Shown: one piece after another, positions 43,201 through 48,432 of the stretch
Position numbering within the stretch: the first letter of the stretch is position 1
Layout of the letters: every line of letters begins with the position of its first letter
DNA from: Holothuria scabra
Taxonomy: Eukaryota; Echinodermata; Holothuroidea; Aspidochirotida; Holothuriidae
NCBI GenBank assembly: GCA_037179385.1
Contig: CM074187.1
Location: 4,650,001-4,714,000 of the forward strand
Length of the DNA stretch: 64,000 nucleotides
Reading direction: 5' to 3'
Position numbers and translations under genes: made by a program
The notes under the pieces: model-generated
Database searches by the model: none
Told to the model about the DNA's origin: nothing
Seen by the model: the letters and a program-made list of their open reading frames with translations, nothing else

Positions 43201-46200
43201 CAGCATATCGCTTAACACCATCTACTGTAGCTAGCTACGTTGCCTATGTGACTATGTAGGTGGTTATGAGCCTTACTGTGCATACAAACTAATCACAATT
43301 TACACTCAGTATTTACAAATTTCGCAAATACTGTAACCCTTCACAATGTTAATGCATACGGTGTGAGTAATACTGGCTTTTCAAAAGGCATGAAATTGCA
43401 GTGGGGACGAGGTGTAGCAGGACAAAGTTCTTTAACTCTACCTGTCACAATTATTTCAGAAAACATTTCATTTTTTCCTCTTTTTTTTTTCTTGAGAGGT
43501 TTTGGTTTTAGCTCTGTCAAATGTAGAACAAGGAATGGACATGAGTCACTAGAAAACAAATCACTTATAAGCTGTATTTGCTATGTGTCTCTCCTTCAGT
43601 TTTAAAGCAGAAAAACCACTCAGCCTGCACTTCATATCTGCCAGCAAGACACTGTTAATCAGATTTTTGTTCTAAAATGTGTCCCCTAAGCACAAAATGA
43701 TTAGCCTACTTCAGCTGGTGAATAGGCATAATCAAATTTCGGAGTCTAAAATACCAGAGGCGCAAGACATGATGAAGTTATTACAATTGAGTCATTGGCT
43801 AAAGCATGTATTGTACTCTGTATGCTATCATTTTTTGTTGTGGGCATACATGTGTGTAACAAAACTTACTAGTACAGCTCTGTATTATGGAAGTAAGTAT
43901 GTTAAGCTGGATCCTATAAAAAGTACTCTCACTAAAAGCCTGCATACTTTGTGCAAAAATATGCTCATCAGCATCACATATCTTACAGTACAGTTCTTTC
44001 TGTACCATACTTAAAACTTCAAGGCATATTCCATTGGTTCCTCCGATCTCTGTTGCAATACCCTTTCCGTAACTCAAGATATCTCACTGAAAGTTTGGTT
44101 ATTTTGTTCAAAAAATCTACTCTTTTCAACAAACCACAAAAAGTTATAAAATGTGAGCATATCGTGTCAGATTCTTTTAGTTTTTCATTATAATTTAATG
44201 ACCTGTCTTGCCTTGAAATTTGAAACTGTTGGAATGTTTGAATACCTTTTTCTGTAGATCTAGCATTACCATACACCATGTGTGGGGTATGGCAAACAAT
44301 GTTGCCTAATATTCCCTGCATCAGAATAAAAATCATAAAGCAATGTTAAACTAATGTGCCACAATGACATCACAGATTTCCCACAATACACTAAATCCCT
44401 GGAAAAATTGCATTTTTTTAAAAATTAATACCTTATGAACACAATAATGTATACTATTGAGGTGCAGTTTTCAAATCCTGAGAGAGAAAATTTTTCTGCA
44501 TATTTTGAAGTCAATGAATTTCATCTAGATGCAAAATGCCTTTTAACCTGCCTAGGAAAAACATAAAATTTGTACATTAAGTCTCCACAGGTGCTAGAGG
44601 CAACAGCTTTCATGAAAAGCCTTGCAATCACTGATGCTACATGTATCATTCATATAATCTGTCTCTAACTTCAGCTAACACATAGCTAGCCTAATACATT
44701 AAACTGAGACGGCATTCTAGGGATGAAAACAAACTATAATTTTTTCAGAAGGAAAAATTAAATATTCCATTTAAGCAGGGGGGTGGGGGAGGGGTCTATT
44801 TCTGAGACAACCTGGTCATTTGCCTCCACCTCTTGGCTACAAGCCTGTGGTACTTCCTGTATGGGGGGGGGGGGGGCAAACACCCAACTTTCCAATTTTT
44901 TTTCAGTGTTTACATACTATATATAAGGACAGGAATGCAGTTTATGACATTTTTTGTCTTTTTCAGCAAATATTGAAAAATAATTATGCAGCTTGTATTG
45001 CATAAAATTTAGCATTCTGGGATCTGTGTAAGGAAGTTTTTAAAAATTTTGAGATTATTGAAGAATATTGCATTGCTTCTTGTAGCTACATAATATATTA
45101 TCTTTTATAACTCTCTCATGATATCTAAGTTTCCAAAACTTGCCTTTTCTTAGACAAATATTAAAACTCAAGAACTAATATAATAAAATAATATTGGAGA
45201 TAGTTGCAATTATTTTTATGAAGGAAAATGTAGTGAACAAGGAAGATGTGTTTAACACCAAATCATGAAGGGAACAGTGTCACTATACGATTTGGTGTCA
45301 CATAGGGCAAATTTCTGATTTTTTTTTTTATTCCAGAGCACAATAAAAGTTCCTGGAGCTTTAATTTTTCAAAGTGTAAGCATTACTGAATTCTGATAGA
45401 ATGCAAACATACCATAAAATTCCATTTTGAATGAGTATTTAAAACATGGAGCTCATATTGAAGAGATTTCATAATTTTATGAAAGAGCAGTTGGAAAAAT
45501 ATGTCAGTTGATGATATGGTGTCACATAGTGCATATGCCTATATTTCCAGAAATATGATTTTTTTTATAGTGCATTACTATACCAGGTATATTGCAATGT
45601 GTGCTGAATAGTTTTTTTTTTTAGATAAGTATTAAGAATATGGAACTTGTACTGGAATGAATTTAGGAACTTTACTAAGTTGGGGAATGCCACTTTAGTT
45701 TCAGATCACAAGATGATCTGAGGGAATAATTTATCCAGTATCACATCGCAATTTACTACACAAACAGGCTAAGTTGCTACACAAATGAAAAATTGTGTAG
45801 CAATTTTTTGTGTGCATAACCCTTGCATTTTCACAATGTGTGAAGTCCTCAAAAAATCTTCAAAACTGCTATGCAAAATTTGAATGCTAACTATTCCCTG
45901 AAATTTGATTTCATAGTCGGAAAACTTCCCAATTTTTCATTTTCCAAGAGAATGGGAAAGGGCATTCAAAGGGCAATTATCCCTGCCTCTCCCCTGTATC
46001 TACCCCACGGTTTTGGATGGCATTTGGAAGGCATCAGGAATCCCAAAGAGCAGTACAGGAATCTGAGGAGTGCTCCATATATACCACAGACTTCCTATGC
46101 ATGGACAGAGCATACTGCACTCTATATTGTCGCTACTGTATGTATGAGAAAAAGCGCACCAAAATGGCCGTCTGCTACTGTATGGTTTAGTGTGAAAGTG

Positions 46201-48077
46201 TGGACTAGCTCAAGTCAATTCCCACATTTTCCATGAAAGTTGAAATATTTTTGAATAATGGCTAGGTAAGGTCAAAACCACCTCAAGTATTACAGGAATA
46301 AAATATTTTTTCCCATTCAAGTGTAACTTTTGTTTAATATGTAACAGAGTCGTTGTCAAATCAGACGATTTATAGCTTCACCGAGGCCATCTTGGTGCGT
46401 CTTTTTTGTCTCAGTTGCTGGAGACAATCTACGGATACGACGTACAGGTTACATGCTCTGTCCATGTATTTAAGTCTGTGATATATACTAACTGGGTTTT
46501 TAGAAGCCTTCTAGTGAGAAACCTTATTGGCTCACACTCACCAAGAAACAGCAGTTGCCAACTTTTTGCTGCTAGTCTTGTTCAGAGACTTTTCAAGATC
46601 CTGTCAATGGTGATGATGTTGTATTCATGTTGTAATACTCTCTTCAGCTTAGATTTACGAATCTATTGTTCCCTGACAATGAAACCATCCAGGGTGTGAA
46701 ACAGACAGACACTTTTTAAGTGGTTTATTTTGAAGACTCCTTGAAGTATACTTACTCAAGGACATGGACAGCTAAACATAGTTATGGTAGTTACCCCCTA
46801 TGTGTGTGATGTGTCACTTTTTAAGTACCTATTTTTCACCTAATAAAAACATCAAAAGTATACTGACAAAACTTAGACCACTGATCTTTTGTTATTTAAG
46901 GTTCCTTGCTTTACCTATTCCATCAGGTTTCACTCAGTGCTATGTGAATTTTTCTCGAACAGCTATCTATACACAACACTGTATCACACTACAGTACACA
47001 GAACTACTAAGTGTACAGTAGTCCAAAAGTGAAGACTAAAAAGAAATTTTAGTTTTTTAAGTATATCTATTCTTCAGAATTTAATGCAGAATTAATTATA
47101 ATGAACGGCATTACATATCACATTTAGAAAGTTGTTTATTCAGGATTCAGTTGACCTAATTACCTAATAACCCTCCACATCTGCAACCCCTAAGATGTCA
47201 AACAAAGATGGTTTTATGAAACTTTGAATGACAGATCCAAATTGTTCCATTTTACAAAGATATTGGAGTAAATGGATAGGGACAGATTCAACCACCCTAT
47301 CCCTCTTTCTAGTCCAAATCTCCTCACTTAACCATAAATTGTTTCTCCCTACAACCTTATTTCGAATGTAGACATCAGAACAAAGATGTCATAACAGTAG
47401 CGGTCACTTCTTCATTCAGTTTCCATCATTCATGGACTTTGTAAAGTTACATTAAGAAATTTGTCCTCTTCCACTTCAGAAATTTCTTTTGATTTGAAAG
47501 GCATTCATACGGCAATGGTGCAAAATTTGACCCAAATCAATCTTGCAAATGAAGTTTAAAAGTACAACATACAAAACATAGAGAACTCAAGCAAGGTAGT
47601 TTTTTTGACAGCCAACCATCTTTGCAGGAACTGCTCTTAAAACTTTTTTGTGCAACATTGTCTTTGGTAGTGCAACATTTGTCCCACAAATATTGGCTGG
47701 CTTAGTCACACAACTCCTTTGCCCCCCTTGCCTACTGTAAACATGCTGTTACACTAGACTGCACTTTCAAATGACCACTTTGAACACAAGTGTGCATTCT
47801 ACTAGACATACTTTCCTGGAATGCCTGTTCTTGAAAGAGCTACCTTTGTATACAATTTAAAGGAAATGGTACTTGCTAATCTAATTCCATCCAATACAAA
47901 AAATGAACTTCTCGAACTTCACAAGAGGGGCTACCTGTCCTATCCACATATTGGATCATGCTTCAACTGTCTGACAACAATTATTCTTACCCTTTTAAGA
48001 CAGGAATTTTCAGCAGTCAATGTTTCCACTTGTTTTAATAGTGTGTCATAGGATGTTGCCATGTTCCATCAGCACAT
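1..48077 (-). CDS. APC: APC tumour suppressor homologue, 5' part (seven coding exons, 3' end outside window)
   Basis: Join of 48062-47991, 40753-40612, 17258-17144, 4859-4751, 4110-3922, 2467-2120 and 1343-1226, reading right to left. Every junction has AG acceptor and GT donor, and the codon phases fit (0, 1, 2, 0, 0, 0, 1), giving 364 codons plus one base. APC is a scaffold of the beta-catenin destruction complex and a microtubule/cytoskeleton-binding protein in the cytoplasm. Seen here: an N-terminal heptad coiled coil (residues 1 to about 60), a basic/Ser linker (about 72-95), a second coiled-coil region (about 98-209) with the export-like LKRRLEELPL, a low-complexity Ser/Pro/Asn linker (210-325), and the strongly conserved VEMVYSLLSMLGTHDKDD block that opens the armadillo region. 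The armadillo body, 15/20-residue repeats, SAMP motifs and basic C-terminus lie beyond position 1. Identification rests on recalled similarity to vertebrate APC. It is very secure for exons 1, 2 and 7, and good for the rest because the phases chain. Confidence 0.95.
1226..1343 (-). CDS. APC: APC coding exon 7 (start of armadillo region)
   Basis: 118 nt; acceptor TTTGTTCACAG, donor GAATCAG|GTAAAT. It enters in phase 0 and ends with one base of the next codon. It encodes 39 residues, VEMVYSLLSMLGTHDKDDMS followed by RTLLAMSSSQDSCIAMRES, almost identical to vertebrate APC at the N-terminal edge of the armadillo region, the most conserved part of the protein. This exon is the strongest single piece of evidence for the gene. 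The next exon (expected to continue with a Cys-Leu-Pro-Leu-Leu type sequence) is not found between 1 and 1225 and should lie outside the window. Confidence 0.97.
1344..2119 (-). other. APC intron 6
   Basis: 776 bp between exons 6 and 7. The open stretch on the plus strand at 1782-2039 has no family features and is most likely chance. I see no repeats. Confidence 0.85.
2120..2467 (-). CDS. APC: APC coding exon 6 (low-complexity linker before armadillo region)
   Basis: 348 nt, phase 0 at both ends; acceptor TGCTCTACAG, donor ACAAAA|GTTAGT. It encodes residues 210-325: a His/Met-rich start, a Pro/Gly/Ala segment, and a Ser/Asn-rich tail (ETSSLASFNSSNSSEVLPRK) ending AAQFGTK. Vertebrate APC has an equally divergent Ser-rich linker ending LGTK immediately before VEMVYSLL, which fixes both the 3' boundary and the family assignment. 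The middle has no recognisable domain and is probably disordered. Translation past the donor stays open for 16 codons (to 2072) and reads intron. Confidence 0.9.
2468..3921 (-). other. APC intron 5
   Basis: About 1.45 kb of AT-rich sequence between exons 5 and 6. I see no convincing exon or transposon. Confidence 0.85.
3922..4110 (-). CDS. APC: APC coding exon 5 (coiled coil)
   Basis: 189 nt, phase 0 at both ends; acceptor TTTTCTCAG, donor ACAGAG|GTATAG. It encodes residues 147-209, beginning QYSMSLARHQIELEMKQLRD. It is Glu/Gln/Lys/Arg-rich with regular hydrophobic spacing, as in a helical coiled coil. It aligns with the vertebrate APC segment containing RRQLEYEARQIRVAMEEQLG and the following KRAQRRIARIQQIEKDI, here ATRQRKRAIRLHTIDQQMKE. 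The vertebrate counterpart of this stretch is spread over more than one exon, as I recall, so an intron may have been lost here or gained elsewhere. Confidence 0.92.
4111..4750 (-). other. APC intron 4
   Basis: 640 bp between exons 4 and 5, holding an A-tract at 4481-4493 and a G-rich stretch at 4718-4738. No other feature seen. Confidence 0.85.
4751..4859 (-). CDS. APC: APC coding exon 4 (second coiled coil, export-like motif)
   Basis: 109 nt; acceptor AATATTAG, donor GAACAT|GTAAGG. It encodes the end of a split Arg and residues 111-146, YILNQQQENEEKLKAWYMNH and then LQDLKRRLEELPLAEH. This aligns with the vertebrate stretch ...EKEKDWYYAQLQNLTKRIDSLPL. The LKRRLEELPL segment sits where vertebrate APC has its second leucine-rich nuclear export signal. 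The aromatic W-Y pair before it is conserved. From memory the equivalent human exon is also 109 nt with the same phases, so the boundary is old. Confidence 0.93.
5001..5090 (+). repeat. tRNA-like SINE head fragment
   Basis: TGGTCAAGTGGTTAGAGCA at 5011-5029 is an excellent tRNA A box and D-arm. It is followed by CTGACTTGCAG as an anticodon-arm-like segment (TGC). The B box is degenerate (GTGAACCATTGCC at 5052-5064). No acceptor-stem pairing or 3' CCA context is seen, so this is a pseudo-tRNA or SINE head, not a functional tRNA gene. Confidence 0.45.
6641..6945 (+). mobile_element. MITE family A, complete copy (305 bp)
   Basis: It is bounded by TTAAAGGTCC on the left and GGTCCTTTAA on the right, with terminal inverted repeats of about 26 bp (CTCTCACCCCAAAC at the left, GTTTGGGGTGAGAG at the right). 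Internal landmarks are CATCCTCATCCAGATGCAAT, TTATTGCTTCAAGGTGAGTA and TTAGCTGTCAATCAAAGAGC. It has no coding capacity. The long plus-strand frame across it is non-genic. Confidence 0.85.
10148..10424 (-). mobile_element. MITE family A, diverged copy
   Basis: Ends TTAAAAGCAGTAAATTCTCA and GAGAATTGACTGCCTTTAA, with CACCCCAAAC near the left end and GTTTGTGGTGTGAG near the right. The internal AGCTCTTTGATTGACAGCAA is the reverse complement of the family motif, so it is inverted relative to the copy at 6641. Confidence 0.75.
10515..10755 (-). repeat. tRNA-derived SINE (family S), near full length
   Basis: On the minus strand the head is tRNA-like, with a B box GGTTCAATTCC inside CCCGGGTTCAATTCCCAGG (10686-10704) and an A-box-like TTTGGCTAACAGCAGAGA (about 10728-10745). 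The body ends with a (GTTA)-type tail, seen here as GTTAGTTAGAT at 10516-10526 on the plus strand. It shares body sequence (CCCAGTTTCCAAC, CACTAG/CACTGGCTT, GGTTCCATTTTTA) with the copies near 23.7, 24.5, 30.5, 35.5 and 48.2 kb. Confidence 0.8.
17144..17258 (-). CDS. APC: APC coding exon 3 (Ser/Gly/Pro linker to second coiled coil)
   Basis: 115 nt; acceptor TTTCTTCCAG, donor GAAAG|GTACGT. It enters in phase 1 and leaves with two bases of a split Arg codon (AG+G). It encodes residues 72-110: a basic, Gly/Ser/Pro-rich stretch (LTMRGSPSTGRMRNPPG) followed by LPDVYILQQELEKER. The last segment aligns with the vertebrate APC sequence ending YLEELEKER, just before the second coiled coil. The phase and the residues at the 3' boundary match the human exon boundary as I remember it. 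Confidence 0.9.
22757..22894 (+). CDS. Candidate first coding exon of an unidentified gene antisense to APC
   Basis: Starting at ATG 22757 there are 46 codons, beginning MDVSSGPSAYDFEPVRPRKT, then an Arg/Ala/Pro/Thr-rich stretch ending ANVRPR before a possible donor AGG|GTCAGT at 22895. An in-frame TAA at 22748-22750 fixes the start. The exon is clearly more GC- and CpG-rich than its surroundings and its codons look coding rather than random. If no splice occurs here, the frame ends at TAG 22922-22924. The tyrosine-x-Phe-Glu-Pro cluster recalls short N-terminal motifs of some invertebrate P2X7-like proteins, but this is a weak impression and I assign no function. I could not identify the second exon. 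It is too short for a 60-residue ORF filter. Confidence 0.45.
23732..23840 (-). repeat. SINE family S, 5'-truncated copy
   Basis: It shows TTAGATGGAGTTTTACAGC, then the diverged second motif and TTGTGGCTCACTG...CCCTACTCCA, matching the tail half of the family. The tRNA-like head is absent. Confidence 0.65.
24515..24672 (-). repeat. SINE family S, partial copy
   Basis: It matches the family from the tail side (TTTTACGGCTTAGG, AACTGGTTAAAGTCAAGCC) through GTTGAGCACCAAGCACAGTA to GCAGGTTCCATTTTTAAA. The tRNA-like head is missing beyond 24672. Confidence 0.7.
26649..26945 (-). mobile_element. MITE family A, inverted copy
   Basis: Begins TTAAAGACTGTAAATTCTCA and has CACCCCAAACTACAA, AGCTCTTTGATTGACAGTAA, ACTCACCTTAAAACAATAAA and CTGGATGAAGATG, all reverse complements of family A landmarks. 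It ends near TTTGAGGTGAGAGAATTAGG. Confidence 0.8.
27690..28000 (+). repeat. Local tandem duplication, two units of ~165 bp
   Basis: TAATTTTTGCCTGAA (27695 and 27860), TCTCATTTTGCAAATGGATCCA and GAGAGGGCCATGGC recur in order at a spacing of about 165 bp. The overlapping open frames are not genic. Confidence 0.7.
30462..30566 (-). repeat. SINE family S, 5'-truncated copy with five GTTA tail units
   Basis: AGTTAGTTAGTTAGTTAGTT at 30463-30482 is the clearest tail of the family. It is followed by TTTTAAGGCCCAGTTTCCAA, GGTTCAAGTCCAGCC and CCAGTTGCGAATCACTGGCT. The copy stops abruptly at about 30566, as expected of incomplete reverse transcription. Confidence 0.8.
31993..32835. repeat. Diverged tandem repeat, about six units of ~145 bp
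   Basis: Recurring blocks are GGGCAATCCACATG (near 32034, 32178, 32325, 32456, 32609 and 32745 in varied form), ACCCTTCTTGAGA, and TTTGACCTCCTGACATCTGG / GTGACCCCATAGTGACCTTT. Unit spacing runs from about 130 to 155 bp. No coding frame. Confidence 0.7.
33927..34012. repeat. Small inverted repeat (86 bp)
   Basis: GTGATATGCCC at 33927-33937 and GGGCATATCAC at 34002-34012 are perfect complements around a 64-bp centre. It may be a solo MITE remnant. Confidence 0.55.
35463..35640 (-). repeat. SINE family S fragment inside the foldback element
   Basis: It has the family body (AGTTGTGAGTCTCT, ATGGCATAAGGTGCAATTTTT, TCTTTGGTATGACC) and a degraded tRNA-like head on the minus strand (GGCTGGAAATTGGTCC, then AACTAGACCACACACCTT as the A-box side). 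It lies between the left arm and the interior of the foldback element. Confidence 0.6.
35919..36520. repeat. Three tandem 201-bp units with internal hairpins
   Basis: TTTGATGG recurs at 35961, 36162 and 36363, exactly 201 bp apart. Each unit carries CTGTCCATGTTTTACAAAT, a 12-nt loop, ATTTGTAAAACATGGACAG (an almost perfect stem extended by GGCT/AGCC) and a shared 130-bp unique part (ATCTAACCTTCCATTAAATA, GTTATGGGTGTAGTTTAAAT). The units differ by only a few bases. Confidence 0.9.
37100..37358 (+). mobile_element. MITE family B, piggyBac-like ends, complete
   Basis: TTAA target duplication at both ends (37100-37103 and 37355-37358), with inverted termini CCCTTTACCATTGT and ACAACGGTAAAGGG. It is much more GC- and CpG-rich than the surroundings. 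An internal palindrome GGTCCTTTTGGACC lies near the left end. TTAA plus a CCC start is the hallmark of piggyBac-type elements. It has no coding capacity. Confidence 0.85.
37359..37490 (+). mobile_element. MITE family A, left-half fragment
   Basis: CTAAAGGGCTAATTCTCTCACC through CATGCTCATCCAGATACAAT and TTATTGCTTCAAGGTGAGTG matches the left 120 bp of family A. It abuts family B directly and then stops. Confidence 0.75.
39792..40045 (+). CDS. Possible coding exon with one membrane helix, unidentified
   Basis: A frame of about 84 codons follows the acceptor-like TTCTTCCACTGTGCCAG and ends at TAG 40043-40045. The segment is noticeably more GC-rich than the flanks. The translation contains one hydrophobic stretch, LWAVFCLYVFLAIIISI, preceded by His-Arg and followed by Arg-Phe-His, as in a single-pass membrane segment, then a polar tail with Cys and Tyr. 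No clear polyadenylation signal follows within 100 bp. Frames of this length are expected by chance in a window of this size, so composition and the acceptor are the only support. Confidence 0.2.
40612..40753 (-). CDS. APC: APC coding exon 2 (dimerisation coiled coil)
   Basis: 142 nt; acceptor CTTGCAG, donor AAGC|GTAAGT. It starts in phase 0 and ends with one base of a split codon (C + TA of exon 3 = Leu). It encodes residues 25-71, ELKDNSHQLCQLETEATSMK..., clearly the APC segment that in human reads ELEDNSNHLTKLETEASNMK. Leu and hydrophobic heptad positions continue the coiled coil of exon 1. The 3' part (QSMQEDIMAAHKSSEVK) joins exon 3 as EVK-L-TMRGS, resembling the vertebrate GVKLRSKMS stretch. 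The leucine-rich nuclear export motif that vertebrate APC carries just before that point (LLERLKELNL) is not visible here. Confidence 0.95.
41948..42086 (+). CDS. Candidate terminal coding exon, unidentified, on plus strand
   Basis: After a pyrimidine-rich stretch and an AG acceptor at 41946-41947, about 45 codons stay open to TGA at 42084-42086. The peptide has an acidic run (SSSEEEEAF) followed by a basic stretch (IKRKSLQFSKRHRS) that could act as a nuclear localisation signal. AATAAA lies at 42171-42176, 85 bp after the stop, as expected of a last exon. The acidic run comes from a GAA/GAAG repeat and could be chance. No family is recognised. It might belong with the candidate first exon at 22757, but no linking exons were found. 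Confidence 0.25.
42721..42748. repeat. (AAAC)n microsatellite
   Basis: About six units of CAAA in a row (ACAAACAAACAAACAAACAA and on), in APC intron 1. Confidence 0.9.
44071..44295 (+). repeat. Dispersed repeat G, copy 1
   Basis: AACTCAAGATATCTCACT, GTCAGATTCTTTTAGTTTTT, TTGGAATGTTTGAATACCTT and CATACACCATGTGTGG recur in the same order at 63117-63338. Confidence 0.65.
45240..45640 (+). repeat. Diverged duplication of ~228-bp spacing
   Basis: GATTTGGTGTCACATAG (45289) and GATATGGTGTCACATAG (45517), followed by T-runs and similar TTCCAGA blocks, suggest an old direct duplication. The first copy also has an inverted CACCAAATC at 45258. Confidence 0.45.
45718..45900 (-). mobile_element. MITE family E (183 bp)
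   Basis: Ends GAGGGAATAATTTATCCAGT and CTATTCCCTG. The interior has GTGTAGCAATTTTTTGTGTG and AAATCTTCAAAACTGCTATG. It is the inverse of the copy at 54642-54827. Confidence 0.75.
46100..46466. mobile_element. Inverted-repeat element (367 bp)
   Basis: CATGGACAGAGCAT at 46100-46113 pairs with ATGCTCTGTCCATG at 46453-46466. GCGCACCAAAATGGCC (46155-46170) pairs with GGCCATCTTGGTGCG (46385-46399), with weaker pairing between, giving arms of 70-80 bp around a 212-bp centre. Confidence 0.6.
47991..48077 (-). CDS. APC: APC coding exon 1 (start codon exon with short 5' UTR)
   Basis: The CDS runs from ATG at 48062 to 47991 (24 codons, MATSYDTLLKQVETL...), ending AAA AGG before GTAAGA. It is too short for a 60-residue ORF cut-off. 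It matches the APC N-terminus (Met-Ala-...-Ser-Tyr-Asp-x-Leu-Leu-Lys-Gln-Val-Glu), the first heptads of the parallel homodimer coiled coil. The start is fixed by an in-frame TGA three codons upstream and by a good context (AACATGG). The exon probably begins at 48077, after the acceptor TTGAAACAG, so the 5' UTR continues in an unseen upstream exon. Two out-of-frame ATGs precede the start, at 48077 and 48069. The reading joins exon 2 in phase 0 to give ...CLKR-ELKDNS..., continuous with the family consensus. Confidence 0.93.
48069..48077 (-). promoter_or_regulatory. Upstream ATGs in the APC 5' leader
   Basis: If the exon starts at 48077, the leader opens with ATG TGC TGA. It then has a second ATG at 48069 whose frame (ATG GAA CAT ... 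TGA, eight codons including stop) overlaps the APC start in another frame. The APC ATG has A at -3 and G at +4. The ATG at 48069 has a weaker context, so leaky scanning is possible. Whether this leader is used depends on the inferred acceptor. Confidence 0.4.
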
Positions 48078-48185
48078 CTGTTTCAAAAAGAAAATAAGAA
48101 CAAACATTGTCAACTAGTGCCCTCGCAATATTAAAGACACAATCTCAACACCCAAGCTGATTTTATGTTCGTTAATATGTTAGAT

Positions 48186-48432
48186 AGGTTAGTTACTGTA
48201 GTTAGATGGAATTTTACAGCCCAGTTTCCAACACATTGGTTCAAGTCGAACTGGCCAGGGCCTTTTAACCAGTTGTGGCTCACCGGCTTGTTTTCCCTAC
48301 TCCATTGTTAATGCTGAGCATCAAGTACAATGGCAGTTGGTTCCATTTTTAGTGTCTTTGGTAGGACTCAACCTGGGAAACGAACCTGGGCCTTGAGCAT
48401 GAGAGGCCGATGCTCTAAGATTAGACCAAACA
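48186..48432 (-). repeat. SINE family S, near full length, just upstream of the APC start exon
   Basis: The minus-strand tRNA-like head has A-box TGGTCTAATCTTAGAGCATC (48406-48425) and B-box GGTTCGTTTCC (48379-48389). The body matches the copy at 10515-10755 throughout, and the tail side is GTTAGTTACTGTAGTTAGAT at 48188-48207. It lies about 110 bp from the inferred exon 1 acceptor. Confidence 0.8.

Larger units (their letters stand above)
40754..47990 (-). other. APC intron 1
   Basis: 7.2 kb between the ATG exon and exon 2. It holds a possible plus-strand terminal exon (41948-42086), an AAAC microsatellite (42721-42748), a dispersed repeat (44071-44295), a diverged duplication (45240-45640), a MITE (45718-45900) and an inverted repeat (46100-46466). 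The rest is AT-rich without supported features. Confidence 0.8.

Noticed and set aside
45871..46236. 121-codon open frame on the plus strand
   Set aside because: It begins in MITE E and runs into the inverted-repeat element at 46100. No acceptor, motif or family resemblance.
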